In this document: positions 35,988 through 44,694 of the stretch, piece by piece
Position numbering within the stretch: the first letter of the stretch is position 1
Layout: the number at the start of each line of letters is the position of its first letter
Origin: CALMEC01 sp963765105
GTDB taxonomy: Bacteria; Actinomycetota; Thermoleophilia; Miltoncostaeales; Miltoncostaeaceae
Length of the DNA: 64,000 nucleotides
Assembly: GCA_963765105.1 (NCBI GenBank)
Contig: CAVXUW010000002.1
Span: 434,001-498,000 of the forward strand
Reading direction: 5' to 3'
Made by a program: the position numbers and the translations under genes
Notes under the pieces: model-generated
What the model was told of the DNA's origin: nothing
Databases searched by the model: none
What the model saw: the letters and a program-made list of their open reading frames with translations, nothing else

Positions 35988-36671
35988 GTGACTGAACTGA
36001 CGCAGGATCGACCGAGCCCGGCGATTCAGGACTACCTGAAGGCCATCTACCGGGTGGTCGAGGACACCGGGTATGAGAGCGTCGCCACGTCCCAGGTTGC
36101 CGAGTCGCTCGGCGTCACCCCCCCATCGGTGAGCGCGATGTTGAAGCGACTCGTCGAGCTCGGCTATGTGGTGCCCGCGAAGCGGCGGGGATCGGTCGAG
36201 CTCTCCCCGACCGGGCGAATCGCGGCTCTCGAGGTGATCCGTCACCATCGCCTTTTGGAGACCTACCTCGTTACGCGTCTGGGGGTGCCCTGGGAGGAGG
36301 TGCACCGCGAGGCCGAGATCCTCGAACACCACATCTCGGAGGAGTTGGAAGCGCGTATTGCGGAAGAGCTGGGCCATCCCGAACGCGACCCGCATGGCGC
36401 GCCAATCCCCACCATCGACGGTGAGGTGGGCGTTGACGACACAACAACGCTGGCCGACGTGCCGGCGGGCGCAACGGTCATCGTGCGCCGCGTGTCGAGC
36501 CGAAGTCCCGAGCTTCTGCGCTTCCTCGCGGACCACCACCTGGTGCCGGATGCACGACTCCATGTCGTGGAGAGCGATCCGCTCCGCGTCCAGCTCGGTA
36601 CGGTTACCTGCAACGTGCCCCCAGATGCTGCGCACGCGGTACGTGTGCACGAGGTGACAGGAGAGAGATGA
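35988..36671 (+). CDS. DtxR/MntR-family metal-dependent regulator
   Basis: 227 aa from GTG 35988. N-terminal winged helix: QDYLKAIYRVVEDTG, VATSQVAESLGVTPPSVSAMLKRLVELGYV. Dimerisation and metal-site domain: HHRLLETYLVTRLGVPWEEVHREAEILEHHISEELE, including the His/Glu ligands. A C-terminal SH3/FeoA-like domain begins near DVPAGATVIVRRV. It represses metal uptake genes when Fe2+ or Mn2+ is bound. The stop overlaps the next gene. Confidence 0.92.
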   Translation: MTELTQDRPSPAIQDYLKAIYRVVEDTGYESVATSQVAESLGVTPPSVSAMLKRLVELGYVVPAKRRGSVELSPTGRIAALEVIRHHRLLETYLVTRLGVPWEEVHREAEILEHHISEELEARIAEELGHPERDPHGAPIPTIDGEVGVDDTTTLADVPAGATVIVRRVSSRSPELLRFLADHHLVPDARLHVVESDPLRVQLGTVTCNVPPDAAHAVRVHEVTGER

Positions 36672-37069
36672 TGAACGCTGCGGGTCGGTTCGATGTCACG
36701 ATGTCACCTCAACCTGCGGACGCGACAGCTGGCGGAGACACAATCGGCCGCCTCGTGCTCGACAAGCGCTATCACGGCGACCTCGAGGCCACCGGTCGCG
36801 GTCAGATGCTGGCGGTGCAGACAGCGGTAGCCGAATCGGCGGGCTACGTGGCGATGGAAGTCGTTGAAGGCGTGCTCCACGGCAAGCGGGGCACTTTCGT
36901 TCTTCAGCACAGCGGAACGATGTCGCGCGACGACCCGCCGCATCTCCATCTCGCCGTGGTTCCCGACTCCGGCACCGACGAGCTTGCCGGTCTCACGGGG
37001 CGCATGACGATTCAGATCGTCGAGGGGAAACACCTCTACGAGCTGGACTACGCGCTCGGCTCGGCGTAG
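36668..37069 (+). CDS. DUF3224 family protein
   Basis: 133 aa beta-barrel-like protein: LVLDKRYHGDLEATGRGQML, AESAGYVAMEVVEGVLHGKRGTFVLQHSGTM, then GTDELAGLTGRMTI and GKHLYELDYAL, as in DUF3224 (allene-oxide-cyclase-like barrel). Function unknown. ATG 36668 overlaps the DtxR stop (ATGA). Confidence 0.88.
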   Translation: MMNAAGRFDVTMSPQPADATAGGDTIGRLVLDKRYHGDLEATGRGQMLAVQTAVAESAGYVAMEVVEGVLHGKRGTFVLQHSGTMSRDDPPHLHLAVVPDSGTDELAGLTGRMTIQIVEGKHLYELDYALGSA

Positions 37070-37070
37070 T

Positions 37071-37502
37071 TCACTCAGCGGGTTCGACGTACGGCACGGC
37101 TGCAGCGATCAGGTCCTCACGCTCCAAGCCCAGGCTTTGGAGGAAGAATGGCGTGAGCATGTTGAGCGTGTGGCGGCACGCCGGACAGATGGGAAGCGGT
37201 GGGGGTGGGGGGAGGTCGTCGTCGTCGACCAGGCTGTAGGCCGATCCGACGTACGGTCGACAGGCGCCACAGTCACCCCGCTTGGCATCGAAACGCACCA
37301 GGTCGACGTCGTTGGCGGCCAACTCCGCCAGGTAGGCGGTGTGACGGTCGAGGTACACCTGGGCGTCGTCGGCCAGTTGGCGGCGGGCCGCGTTCTTCCA
37401 GCCGTCGCGCAGGGCTGTGGCAAACGGCTCGGGGGGATCGGGTACGGCGCGAAACCGCTCGGTCCACCGGTCAATCTCGCGGTCCCAGTCCCGGGTGGGC
37501 AT
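37071..37502 (-). CDS. Conserved hypothetical with two CxxC motifs
   Basis: 143 aa. Helical N-terminus (DREIDRWTERFRAVPDPPEPF), then cysteine pairs GDCGACRPYVG and ICPACRHTLN that probably bind zinc, separated by an acidic/proline stretch. ATG 37502 overlaps the mqnD stop by one base (TGATG), so it is co-translated with mqnD. A link to menaquinone synthesis is suggested only by position. Confidence 0.7.
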   Translation of the reverse strand: MPTRDWDREIDRWTERFRAVPDPPEPFATALRDGWKNAARRQLADDAQVYLDRHTAYLAELAANDVDLVRFDAKRGDCGACRPYVGSAYSLVDDDDLPPPPPLPICPACRHTLNMLTPFFLQSLGLEREDLIAAAVPYVEPAE

Positions 37503-38344
37503 CAGTCCACGAAGTCGACCGGCACGGCGGCGGGGATCAACCCGGCCTCGGCGGCGCGGCGCAGCAGCTCCGCCACTGCTTCGCGACCGTCATCGCCGTA
37601 GTCGAGTGTGCGGTCGTTGACGTACATGCCGACGAAACGGTCGGTGAGGTCGTCGTTGAGGCCACGCCCGAACCCGCCGGCGTATTCGAGTGCCGCGTCA
37701 CGGTGATCGAGGCCGTACTTGATGCTGGCGTGAAGCAGGGTCGACAGGCGCCGCATGACGTCCTCGCCCAGGTCACGCCGGACGGCGTTGGCTCCCAGAG
37801 GAAGCGGGAGACCGCCCGTGAGCTCGTGCCACCACACGCCCAGATCGAGGATGAGCTCCAAGCCCATCGAGGGATAGGTGAGCTGCCCTTCGTGAATGAC
37901 CAAGCCGGCGTCGGCTTTGCCCTCGGCGACGGTTTCGAGGATCTCGTCGAACGGCACGATGAGCGGGTCCTCGATGCGGCCAACGGCCAGTTGCAGCTCA
38001 AGGAACGCGCTGGTCATAAGTCCGGGGACCGCGATCTTCTTGCCGGCAAGGGCCGCCACGTCCATTTGCTCCCGGGCGACGATGATGGGGCCGTACTGCT
38101 CACCCATCGAGGCGCCGTGGGGAAGGAGTCGATACTTGTCCGCGAGGTACGCGTAGGCGTGCACCGAGATCGCCGTAACTTCGAGCTTTCCCTCCATGGC
38201 CCAGTCGTTCAGCGTCTGGATGTCCTGAAGGATGTGCTCGAAGCGAAACCCATCGGTGGGGATGGCGTCGGCAGCAAGCGCGTAGAACATGAACGCATCG
38301 TCAGGGTCGGGGCTGTGGCCCAGTCGAATCAGTTGGTCGGTCAC
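37502..38344 (-). CDS. mqnD: 1,4-dihydroxy-6-naphthoate synthase
   Basis: 280 aa from GTG 38344 (GAGGA close upstream). Periplasmic-binding-protein-like fold of the MqnA/MqnD family. The start LGHSPDPDDAFMFYAL and the segments LNDWAMEGKLEVTAISVHAY, KKIAVPGLMTSAFLELQLA and DAGLVIHEGQLTYPSMGL fit MqnD better than MqnA. It converts cyclic dehypoxanthine futalosine to dihydroxynaphthoate in the futalosine menaquinone pathway. No other mqn gene is in the window. Confidence 0.9.
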   Translation of the reverse strand: MTDQLIRLGHSPDPDDAFMFYALAADAIPTDGFRFEHILQDIQTLNDWAMEGKLEVTAISVHAYAYLADKYRLLPHGASMGEQYGPIIVAREQMDVAALAGKKIAVPGLMTSAFLELQLAVGRIEDPLIVPFDEILETVAEGKADAGLVIHEGQLTYPSMGLELILDLGVWWHELTGGLPLPLGANAVRRDLGEDVMRRLSTLLHASIKYGLDHRDAALEYAGGFGRGLNDDLTDRFVGMYVNDRTLDYGDDGREAVAELLRRAAEAGLIPAAVPVDFVD

Positions 38345-38425
38345 GGTTCCTCGTCGATCGCGAAAGGAGTGCCCTTGATGGTACGGCAACGGGTGCGTTG
38401 CCCCGAGCTCCCCCGCGCCACCAGG

Positions 38426-38431
38426 GACAAT
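38426..38431 (+). promoter_or_regulatory. -10 element of K+ channel gene (leaderless)
   Basis: GACAAT six bases before GTG 38438. No ribosome binding site precedes the GTG. Confidence 0.4.
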
Positions 38432-38437
38432 CCTCCC

Positions 38438-39442
38438 GTGAATCGACTGCGACGCGACTGGGGAGTGCTCGGGCAATTTCGTCTGCCGCTCGGCATGTTC
38501 GCGTTCTCTGTGCTCTATGGCGTCGTCGGTTTCTCCGTCTTGTTCGGCGCCACGATCGTTGACGCGCTCTACATGACGGCGATCACGCTCACGACCGTCG
38601 GGTATCGCGAGGTGGTGCCGATCGAGAGCGCGGGGGCCAAGCTCTTCACGATCTCGGTCCTGGCGGTCGGTCTCAGTTCGCTATTCACGGGAATTGGGGT
38701 GATGGCAAACCTCATCGGCACGGGAGAGTTGTCTACTGTCGTTCGACGCAGAAGTGTGAGGAAGCGCGTGGCCAAGCTGACGGATCATTTCATCGTGTGT
38801 GCCTACGGTCGGGTGGGGCGGTCGGTCGTTGAGGAACTCCAGCGCAACAACGTCCCCGTCATGGTGCTCGACGTCAATGCGAACTTGGAAGCACGCCTCC
38901 AGGCGGATGGCGTGCCGTATGCCATCGCCGATCCCAGTGAGGAAGGGGTATTGCGTGAGGTCGGTGTTGACCGGGCCCGCGGCTTGGTGTGCGCGGTCGA
39001 CTCGGATGAGATCAACGTCTACATCACCCTCACTGCCCGGGCACTAAATCCCAAACTCACCATCGTGGCTCGGGCGTCGCGTGGTCAGTCCATCCGCGCG
39101 CTTGAGCAAGCGGGAGCCGATCAGGTCATCAGCCCGTACCGGCTCAGCGGCAGTCGGATGGCGAACCTCTCCATGCGGCCGGGGCTCGTGGACTTCATCG
39201 AGATGGTCACCGTAGGCCCGGGCCTGCGTCTCGACGAGATCGTCGTTCAAAAAGCCTCCCCGCTCGTGGGCACCACAGTCGACGCGTGCTGCGCCGCCCA
39301 CGAGGGCGTCACCATCCTCGCGCATAAGACCGAGTCGGCCGCTCAACTGGAAACCAAACCGCGGGGAAGCACCGTGCTCGCGGAAGGCGACCTGCTTGTC
39401 GCCTTCGGCCCTCGTAGCGCTCTCGAGGCGATGGAGGCGTAG
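38438..39442 (+). CDS. Potassium channel with TrkA/RCK domain
   Basis: 334 aa from GTG 38438. Two membrane helices flank a pore loop whose filter is TLTTVGYREV (TVGY). A RCK N-domain follows: HFIVCAYGRVGRSVVEELQRNNVPVMVLDVN (nucleotide-binding Gly motif) with ITLTARALNPKLTIVARA. A TrkA_C domain begins near ASPLVGTTVDACCAAHEGV. It conducts K+ and is gated by a cytoplasmic nucleotide or cation ligand. Confidence 0.92.
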   Translation: MNRLRRDWGVLGQFRLPLGMFAFSVLYGVVGFSVLFGATIVDALYMTAITLTTVGYREVVPIESAGAKLFTISVLAVGLSSLFTGIGVMANLIGTGELSTVVRRRSVRKRVAKLTDHFIVCAYGRVGRSVVEELQRNNVPVMVLDVNANLEARLQADGVPYAIADPSEEGVLREVGVDRARGLVCAVDSDEINVYITLTARALNPKLTIVARASRGQSIRALEQAGADQVISPYRLSGSRMANLSMRPGLVDFIEMVTVGPGLRLDEIVVQKASPLVGTTVDACCAAHEGVTILAHKTESAAQLETKPRGSTVLAEGDLLVAFGPRSALEAMEA

Positions 39443-39479
39443 CCCGCGAGGAACGTGGGCAGACGGCCAGGATGAGCAG

Positions 39480-39887
39480 CTAGCGCAGCACGCAGAGCCC
39501 TTCGCCCTCGGCGGCGAGGACCTCGTCCGGCAGGTGAATCGCGACCGTGGCACGGAAGCTGCGATCGCTGCGTTGGATGAGGCGGCTGCGCAGGGTGATG
39601 GTGGCATCGAGGGGAATGGGTTTGCGTAGCCAGTAACGCACCTTCGCCGTCATGCCCCACAGGCCGTGCGGCGCGCCTGCGTAGACGAGCATCTCGTCCA
39701 CCAACAAGCCGACCACGCCGCCGTGGAGGCGGTCGGGGTATCCCGACAGGTCAGGGGTCGGAGCGAAGGTTGCGATGGCGTCCGTGCCGTCTTGGAAGAT
39801 CTCGAGCCGCAAACCACGTGGGTTGGCGGGGCCGCAGCCGAAGCACTCAGGGCAAGCATCGGGGTTCAGTCGCGTCAAAGTCTCCAT
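39480..39887 (-). CDS. PaaI/4HBT-type thioesterase
   Basis: 135 aa from ATG 39887. Hotdog fold with the CxxCFGCGPANPRGL N-terminal motif common in this thioesterase group, GYPDRLHGGVVGLLVDEMLVY (hotdog helix) and KVRYWLRKPIPLDATITLRSRL. Substrate unknown. It is divergent from selD (70 bases between starts). Confidence 0.85.
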   Translation of the reverse strand: METLTRLNPDACPECFGCGPANPRGLRLEIFQDGTDAIATFAPTPDLSGYPDRLHGGVVGLLVDEMLVYAGAPHGLWGMTAKVRYWLRKPIPLDATITLRSRLIQRSDRSFRATVAIHLPDEVLAAEGEGLCVLR

Positions 39888-39957
39888 GGGGCACAGACTA
39901 CGAGGCCTTGGTGATGGGGCGGCGGTAGCGTTCAGCTCTGGCACCGACGGAGGCAGA

Positions 39958-41058
39958 GTGAGCGACCAACCGATCCCCCTCACCCACATGGCCCACGGCT
40001 CGGGCTGCGGCTGCAAGCTGAGCCCGGCCCTGCTTGCGCAGGCTTTGGCGGCCATGCCTGCTTTACCGGACGACGCCAACATCCTGGTCGGCCACGACCG
40101 GTTCGACGATGCCGCCGTCTACCGCGTCAACGACCACTTGGCGGTCGCGGCCACCGTTGACTTCTTCACACCGATCGTCGACGACCCCGCACAGTTCGGC
40201 GCTATTGCCGCCACCAACGCGCTGAGCGATATCTACGCCATGGGTGGCACGCCCGTGTTCGCCCTGGCTGTCGCCGCGTACCCCAAAGACGGCGATCCGG
40301 AGGTGCTTGGCCAGATCCTGCGGGGTGGGGCAGAGGCGGCGGCCGCCAACGGCTGCGTCGTGCTCGGAGGGCACACCGTCGACGATCCGGAGCCCAAGTA
40401 CGGCCTCGCCGTTATCGGCACGGTCGACCCCGAACGTCTGATGACCAACGCCGCCGGGCGGCCCGGGGACGTTCTGGTGCTCACCAAGGCGCTTGGCACC
40501 GGCGCTGCCGTCGCCGCGGCCAAAGCCGAATCCCCCGGGCCGGTGCACGCGGCGGCGGTCGCACAGATGCTGCAGTCAAACGCCGCCGCGGCCGAAGCGG
40601 CTCTCGAGGTTGGTATCCGGTGCGCCACCGATGTCACCGGGTTCGGCCTGTTGGGGCATTTGCGCGAGCTGGTCTCGGCCAGCGGCGTGGGGGCCGTCAT
40701 CCGCATCGACCGTGTCCCACCCATCGATGGGGTTCTCCCGCTCATCGCGGCAGGGCATGTGCCGGGCGCCGTCGGGCGCAACCGCGGACATATCGAGCAG
40801 TGGGTCGACTTCGAGGATTCCATCGTGCCCGACGCGCGCACCCTCCTGTTCGACCCACAGACGAGCGGAGGCCTGCTCCTCGCCTGCCCTCGTGAGCGAC
40901 TCCAGGACCTGCTCATGGCCTTGGGCACCCGGGGAATACGCGGTCACGCCGTCGGCCAGCTCCTCGACGAACCGGTTGGGCGCATTGGGGTGGTCTCGCC
41001 GGTCAATCGCGTCGGCCCGACGGGCGGAGGAAGCCAGACGGCCAGCGCACGACCGTGA
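39958..41058 (+). CDS. selD: Selenide, water dikinase
   Basis: 366 aa from GTG 39958 (GGAGG five bases upstream). The catalytic motif is HGSGCGCKLSP, with Cys where many species have Sec, and the lysine kept. AIRS-type ATP-binding features: DDAAVYRVNDHLAVAATVDFFTPIVDDP, AATNALSDIYAMGGTPVFAL, GGHTVDDPEPKYGLAVIG, and TDVTGFGLLGHL. It makes selenophosphate from selenide and ATP for selenocysteyl-tRNA. Its presence supports the UGA-Sec readings at 28161 and 54797. selA, selB and selC are not in the window. Confidence 0.96.
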   Translation: MSDQPIPLTHMAHGSGCGCKLSPALLAQALAAMPALPDDANILVGHDRFDDAAVYRVNDHLAVAATVDFFTPIVDDPAQFGAIAATNALSDIYAMGGTPVFALAVAAYPKDGDPEVLGQILRGGAEAAAANGCVVLGGHTVDDPEPKYGLAVIGTVDPERLMTNAAGRPGDVLVLTKALGTGAAVAAAKAESPGPVHAAAVAQMLQSNAAAAEAALEVGIRCATDVTGFGLLGHLRELVSASGVGAVIRIDRVPPIDGVLPLIAAGHVPGAVGRNRGHIEQWVDFEDSIVPDARTLLFDPQTSGGLLLACPRERLQDLLMALGTRGIRGHAVGQLLDEPVGRIGVVSPVNRVGPTGGGSQTASARP

Positions 41059-41083
41059 CGAGGACGAACCCGCCTCCTCCTGA

Positions 41084-41089
41084 TACGAT
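41084..41089 (+). promoter_or_regulatory. -10 element of secG (leaderless)
   Basis: TACGAT six bases before GTG 41096. This spacing favours GTG 41096 over the in-frame TTG 41090. Confidence 0.45.
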
Positions 41090-41095
41090 TTGCCG

Positions 41096-41326
41096 GTGAC
41101 CACTATTGTCATCGTTCTCCATTCGCTTCTGTGCGTCCTCATCGTCGCGTTCGTGCTGATGCACTCCGGCAAGGACGCGGGATTGTCTGGCGCCTTTGGC
41201 ATGGGAGGGGGCGGCAGCTCCACCGGCGGGTCCACCGCCATTGTGGAGCGCAACCTCACCCGGGCGACGATCGTCGCGTCACTGCTTTTCGCGGTGACCA
41301 CGTTCTTTCTGCAGAAGCTGCTCTAA
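41096..41326 (+). CDS. secG: Preprotein translocase subunit SecG
   Basis: 76 aa with two membrane helices (IVIVLHSLLCVLIVAFVLMH and TIVASLLFAVTTFFLQ) joined by the typical SecG loop HSGKDAGLSGAFGMGGGGSS. It assists SecYE in protein export. Confidence 0.9.
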   Translation: MTTIVIVLHSLLCVLIVAFVLMHSGKDAGLSGAFGMGGGGSSTGGSTAIVERNLTRATIVASLLFAVTTFFLQKLL

Positions 41327-41390
41327 CCCGGGGCACATGCCGCTGGCATCGGTGACGGACGCCACCCTTCCGTTACCCCGCGCCGACGGC

Positions 41391-41396
41391 TAGATT
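41391..41396 (+). promoter_or_regulatory. -10 element of 41404 small gene (leaderless)
   Basis: TAGATT seven bases before ATG 41404, which has no ribosome site. Confidence 0.4.
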
Positions 41397-41403
41397 CTCG
41401 TTC

Positions 41404-41547
41404 ATGGAGCGCATTCTCAAGCCCGTCGGCAAGCTCGGCGCCGCAGCCGTCACCGTCGTTGCCGCCGCGATCGGCATCTACCTGTTTGCCCTGCTGCAGG
41501 TCTACCTGATCGGGTGGGTCGTGACGCTGCTGCAGAAGCTCGGCTAA
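41404..41547 (+). CDS. 47-aa single-span membrane protein
   Basis: Short frame MERILKPVGKLGAAAVTVV then AAAIGIYLFALLQVYLIGWVV, ending LLQKLG with TAA 41547. One long hydrophobic helix with basic residues before it; resembles small membrane proteins of unknown role. It is supported by the -10 just upstream and by standing alone in a gap between secG and the helicase gene. Confidence 0.5.
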   Translation: MERILKPVGKLGAAAVTVVAAAIGIYLFALLQVYLIGWVVTLLQKLG

Positions 41548-41623
41548 GCGGCTTCCCGTAGCGGGACGGTTCTGCCTGACCAAAGTGCGTGCGCTACCTC
41601 GCGCAACGCCGTAGCACTGGCGC

Positions 41624-43312
41624 TCAGTCGGTGTACCGACGGATGTTGGCGCGCTTACCGCGGATCATCGTGGAGCTCATTGCGGCGATGACCAGTTCGA
41701 CCTGGCTTTCGGGCACCCCGACGACACTGAACTTTTCCGAGATCCGGATTGGTCCGATCTGGCGTCCCACGAGCTTGCTTTCGTTTGCGATGGCACCGAC
41801 GAGGTCGGCGGGTCGGAGGCCGCTCTTGCGACCGAGGGCGACGAAGAGGTACCCCGTGGGCTCGTCCTTGCCCCGCGCGCGGGGATCGGATCCCGCTGGG
41901 CCCCGCTGACCTTTCTTGCCGACGGTTGGGCGACCCTCGTGACGCTCGAAGCGCTTGGCCACGTCGGGGATCTCCACGTCGTCGGTGCTCGCTCCGCCCG
42001 CCTCGTGCGCGAGCTTGATCGCCGCAAGCGCGATGGTGCGCATGTTGTGCTCGCCGGAGAGTGCGTTCACGACATCGCCGTAGTCGTTGAGGTCGTCGGC
42101 GCCCAGGGCGACGCTCACCGCTCCGAGGGTTTGGTCCAGCCGGCGCGCGCGCACATCTGCGACGGTCGGCACGCTTTCGGTACTGATCTGTTGTTTGGTG
42201 AGTCGCTCAATGTTGGCGAGGAGACGCTGCTCGCGCGGTTCGGCGAGTGTGATGGCGACGCCCTCGCGACCTGCTCGCCCGACCCGGCCGATGCGGTGCA
42301 CGTAGCTTTCCGCCGCGGACGGGACGTCGTAGTTGATGACATGGGTGAGGGTGTCGATGTCGAGCCCGCGAGCGGCCACATCGGTTGCGACGAGAAGCTC
42401 GGCGGTGCCGTCGCGAAGGCGGCTGATCACGCGCTCGCGCTGCGCTTGGTCCATGCCGCCGTGCAGCGCCTCGGCACGGTAGCCACGTCCATTCATCGTC
42501 GCGGTGAGTTGATCGACTTCCCCGCGCGTGCGGCAGAAGACCAACGCGGCGCCGGGCGTTTCGACATCGAGAATCCGGGCGAGCGCCGCGGACTTGTGCG
42601 CGCGCAAAACGATGTAGGCGCTTTGCCGGACGAGCACCTTGGTCGACGTCACCTCACCCTTGCCGATCGCGATGCGGATGGGATCGCGCTGATAGCGCTT
42701 CGCGATCGCATTGATCCGCGCCGGCATCGTTGCCGAGAAGAGCACTGTTTGGCGCTCGACGGGGGTGGCGTCGAGGATTGCCGCGATGTCGTCGGAAAAG
42801 CCCATGTCCAGCATCTCGTCGGCCTCGTCGAGCACGACGACCTTGACGCCGTCGAGTGGCAGTGAGCCGCGACCGATGTGGTCGAGGGCCCGGCCTGGGG
42901 TCGCCACTACCACGTGCACCCCCCGGTCAAGGAGCTGGAGCTGACGAAAGATCGGCTGGCCGCCGTAGATCGGTACCACCTTCACGCCGAGGCGAGCGCC
43001 GTATTTGAACGTCGCTTCGCTCACCTGCATGGCCAATTCGCGGGTCGGGACGAGCACGAGGGCGACGGGTGTGGCGGGGCGGCCGACGTCGATGCGTTCG
43101 AGGGCCGGCAAGACGAACGCCGCGGTCTTCCCGGTGCCCGTGGCCGCTTGGCCGAGCACGTCGCGACCGGCGATCATCTGCGGGATCGCCTCGCGCTGTA
43201 TCGGCGTCGGCTCTTCGTAGCCCAGGGCGTCAAGGGCGGCCAAGGTCTCCGGACGGAGCCCAAGCGCAGCGAAGCCCTCGGTTGTGCTTTGACCTGTGGA
43301 AGTGGTCATCAT
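41624..43312 (-). CDS. DEAD-box RNA helicase (CsdA/DeaD-like)
   Basis: 562 aa from ATG 43312 (a second ATG follows at 43309). Q motif and P-loop (EPTPIQREAIPQ, AATGTGKTAAF), PTRELAMQV, TPGRALDHI, LDEADEMLDMGF, SATMP, then the second RecA lobe with RGLDIDTLTHVINYDVP and YVHRIGRVGRAG. C-terminal ~75 residues form a DbpA-type RNA-binding domain (GYLFVALGRKSGLRPADLVGAIANES). It unwinds structured RNA, typically in ribosome assembly or cold adaptation. Confidence 0.94.
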   Translation of the reverse strand: MMTTSTGQSTTEGFAALGLRPETLAALDALGYEEPTPIQREAIPQMIAGRDVLGQAATGTGKTAAFVLPALERIDVGRPATPVALVLVPTRELAMQVSEATFKYGARLGVKVVPIYGGQPIFRQLQLLDRGVHVVVATPGRALDHIGRGSLPLDGVKVVVLDEADEMLDMGFSDDIAAILDATPVERQTVLFSATMPARINAIAKRYQRDPIRIAIGKGEVTSTKVLVRQSAYIVLRAHKSAALARILDVETPGAALVFCRTRGEVDQLTATMNGRGYRAEALHGGMDQAQRERVISRLRDGTAELLVATDVAARGLDIDTLTHVINYDVPSAAESYVHRIGRVGRAGREGVAITLAEPREQRLLANIERLTKQQISTESVPTVADVRARRLDQTLGAVSVALGADDLNDYGDVVNALSGEHNMRTIALAAIKLAHEAGGASTDDVEIPDVAKRFERHEGRPTVGKKGQRGPAGSDPRARGKDEPTGYLFVALGRKSGLRPADLVGAIANESKLVGRQIGPIRISEKFSVVGVPESQVELVIAAMSSTMIRGKRANIRRYTD

Positions 43313-43446
43313 CGTCGGCGCAAGCTCATTCAGTCGGGACCGTCGCCTCTGGCGACACCCATTTACAATACGCATTCGCGACTGTCGACCCGCGTGATCA
43401 CATGAAGTGGGCACCGTCCCGAAGGCGTCCGATCGGCGTCGGTGCC

Positions 43447-44184
43447 TCAGAACTTCTTGCCGAGCTCGTAGGCGCGCTCCAGGTATCGACGTCGCGTCGC
43501 GTCATCAGCCGCGACGACACCGTAGAAGTAGACATGTTCTGCGTCCTTCACCCCGGCCATCTTCAGGTCCCAGTCGCACAGGATCGTGTCCATCGCGTCG
43601 CGCCAGCCCGTGTCGTACTCGTCCTCGGAAAAGAACGTTGGGGTGATGATGAGCCCTTTCGCCTGGGTGAGCAGTGGGGTTCTCCCCTCGAGGCGCCCCT
43701 GCCAGCCCTCCGGCGTGAGGGTATAGGCGAACCCGTACGCGAAAACGCGCTCCATCCAGCCCTTCAAGATGGCCGGGAGGGCCATCCAGTAGACCGGTGC
43801 AATGAGGATGAGCCCGTCAGCCTGTGCCACCTTGGCTTGGTGCTCCCGGACATCCTTGGGTTGGTTCTGCTCGAAAAGTCGGACGATCTCGTCGATGGTC
43901 GCTCCCCGAACCCATCGCTTCGCCATGTACCGCCGGATCGGGTTGCGTGCCGAAGTGATGATCGCTGCCTCCAGCCGCCCGCGATCGAGCAACGCGTCGG
44001 GGACCGTGTGATGGATGAATGACGTCGCGTCGTGGTTGCTGAAGACCGGGTCGAAGCCGATCGCGTACAGGTCGATCACTTCATGGGAATGGCCCGCGTC
44101 GGTAAGACCGCGCTCGACGTGATCGAGAAGCGCATGCGTGAACGATTCGGGGTTGGGGTGTGCGTAGACGACGAGAACTCTCAC
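43447..44184 (-). CDS. NAD(P)H:quinone oxidoreductase-like flavoprotein
   Basis: 245 aa from GTG 44184. Flavodoxin-like fold of the NQO/MdaB type: VRVLVVYAHPNPESFTHALLDHV at the FMN/FAD-binding N-terminus, ADGLILIAPVYWMALPAILKGWMERVFAYGFAY in the middle. An insertion at ~60-100 (SARNPIRRYMAKRWVRGATIDEIV) is unusual for short NQO proteins. It likely reduces quinones with NAD(P)H in the cytoplasm. Confidence 0.85.
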   Translation of the reverse strand: MRVLVVYAHPNPESFTHALLDHVERGLTDAGHSHEVIDLYAIGFDPVFSNHDATSFIHHTVPDALLDRGRLEAAIITSARNPIRRYMAKRWVRGATIDEIVRLFEQNQPKDVREHQAKVAQADGLILIAPVYWMALPAILKGWMERVFAYGFAYTLTPEGWQGRLEGRTPLLTQAKGLIITPTFFSEDEYDTGWRDAMDTILCDWDLKMAGVKDAEHVYFYGVVAADDATRRRYLERAYELGKKF

Positions 44185-44464
44185 GATTCCACCGTCGCAC
44201 GAATCCTCGGTGCCGGACACCGCGGGCCTGCGCAAACCGAGTACGGCCAACCACTGATGTGGATGACGTGCGGATCGTGACGGCTTGGCCCTGCGGCATC
44301 CCTTCGGTCACACAAGCCAAGGCCGCAATCCCCGGATTCCTCGCCGATATCACGCCGGTCACGGGACGGGTCGAGCCGCTTTGCGCTGCGAGTGCCGGAT
44401 CACGCCGCAAGAAGATGCTGATCACGAAAAAACCCGGCGGAGACGGGCGATCCCTAAGAACACA
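44185..44464. other. Intergenic region without a supported gene
   Basis: Lies between the divergent quinone reductase start and the tRNA-Leu terminator. Open frames here lack ribosome sites and recognisable motifs. A plus-strand frame ending RGLEPPRPVKATRPS is the familiar false protein produced by reading antisense through a leucine tRNA. Nothing else is seen. Confidence 0.5.
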
Positions 44465-44491
44465 GGACGCCTCGCCGAAAGCGAGGCGTCC
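44465..44491 (-). terminator. Terminator of tRNA-Leu
   Basis: GGACGCCTCGC/GCGAGGCGTCC, an 11-bp perfect stem with a five-base loop, just past the tRNA 3' end on the minus strand and followed by the T-rich TGTGTTCTT. Confidence 0.75.
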
Positions 44492-44496
44492 CAGAA

Positions 44497-44582
44497 TGCG
44501 CCCGAGAGGACTTGAACCTCCACGGCCCGTTAAGGCCACTAGGCCCTCAACCTAGCGCGTCTACCAATTCCGCCACAGGCGC
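44497..44582 (-). tRNA. tRNA-Leu (GAG)
   Basis: 86-nt class II tRNA. Acceptor GCGCCTG/CGGGCGC, D-loop GGCGGAATTGGTAGACGC, anticodon stem CTAGG/CCTAG with loop TTGAGGG (anticodon GAG), a long variable arm GTGGCCTTAACGGGCC and T-arm GAGGTTCAAGTCCTC. It reads CUC/CUU leucine codons. CCA is not encoded. Confidence 0.95.
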
Positions 44583-44662
44583 ATGAGGGACACGCAGTAT
44601 AGCGATCTGCCGAATGGACGATGACGTCGTTTGGCCCATCTGAGTGCGCGTGCTACCGTCCA

Positions 44663-44674
44663 GAACACATGTTC
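44663..44674 (+). promoter_or_regulatory. LexA (SOS) box upstream of lexA
   Basis: GAACACATGTTC, an exact palindromic Gram-positive/actinobacterial SOS operator (GAAC-N4-GTTC), 20 bases before ATG 44695. It indicates that LexA represses its own gene. Confidence 0.9.
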
Positions 44675-44694
44675 GATAAACCGGGAGTAAACGC

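Noticed and set aside
39958..41058. selD as a selenoprotein
   Set aside because: The catalytic position is an ordinary Cys codon (GSGCGCK) and there is no internal UGA.
44285..44583. Plus-strand frames across tRNA-Leu (RGLEPPRPVKA)
   Set aside because: Artefact of translating antisense to a leucine tRNA.
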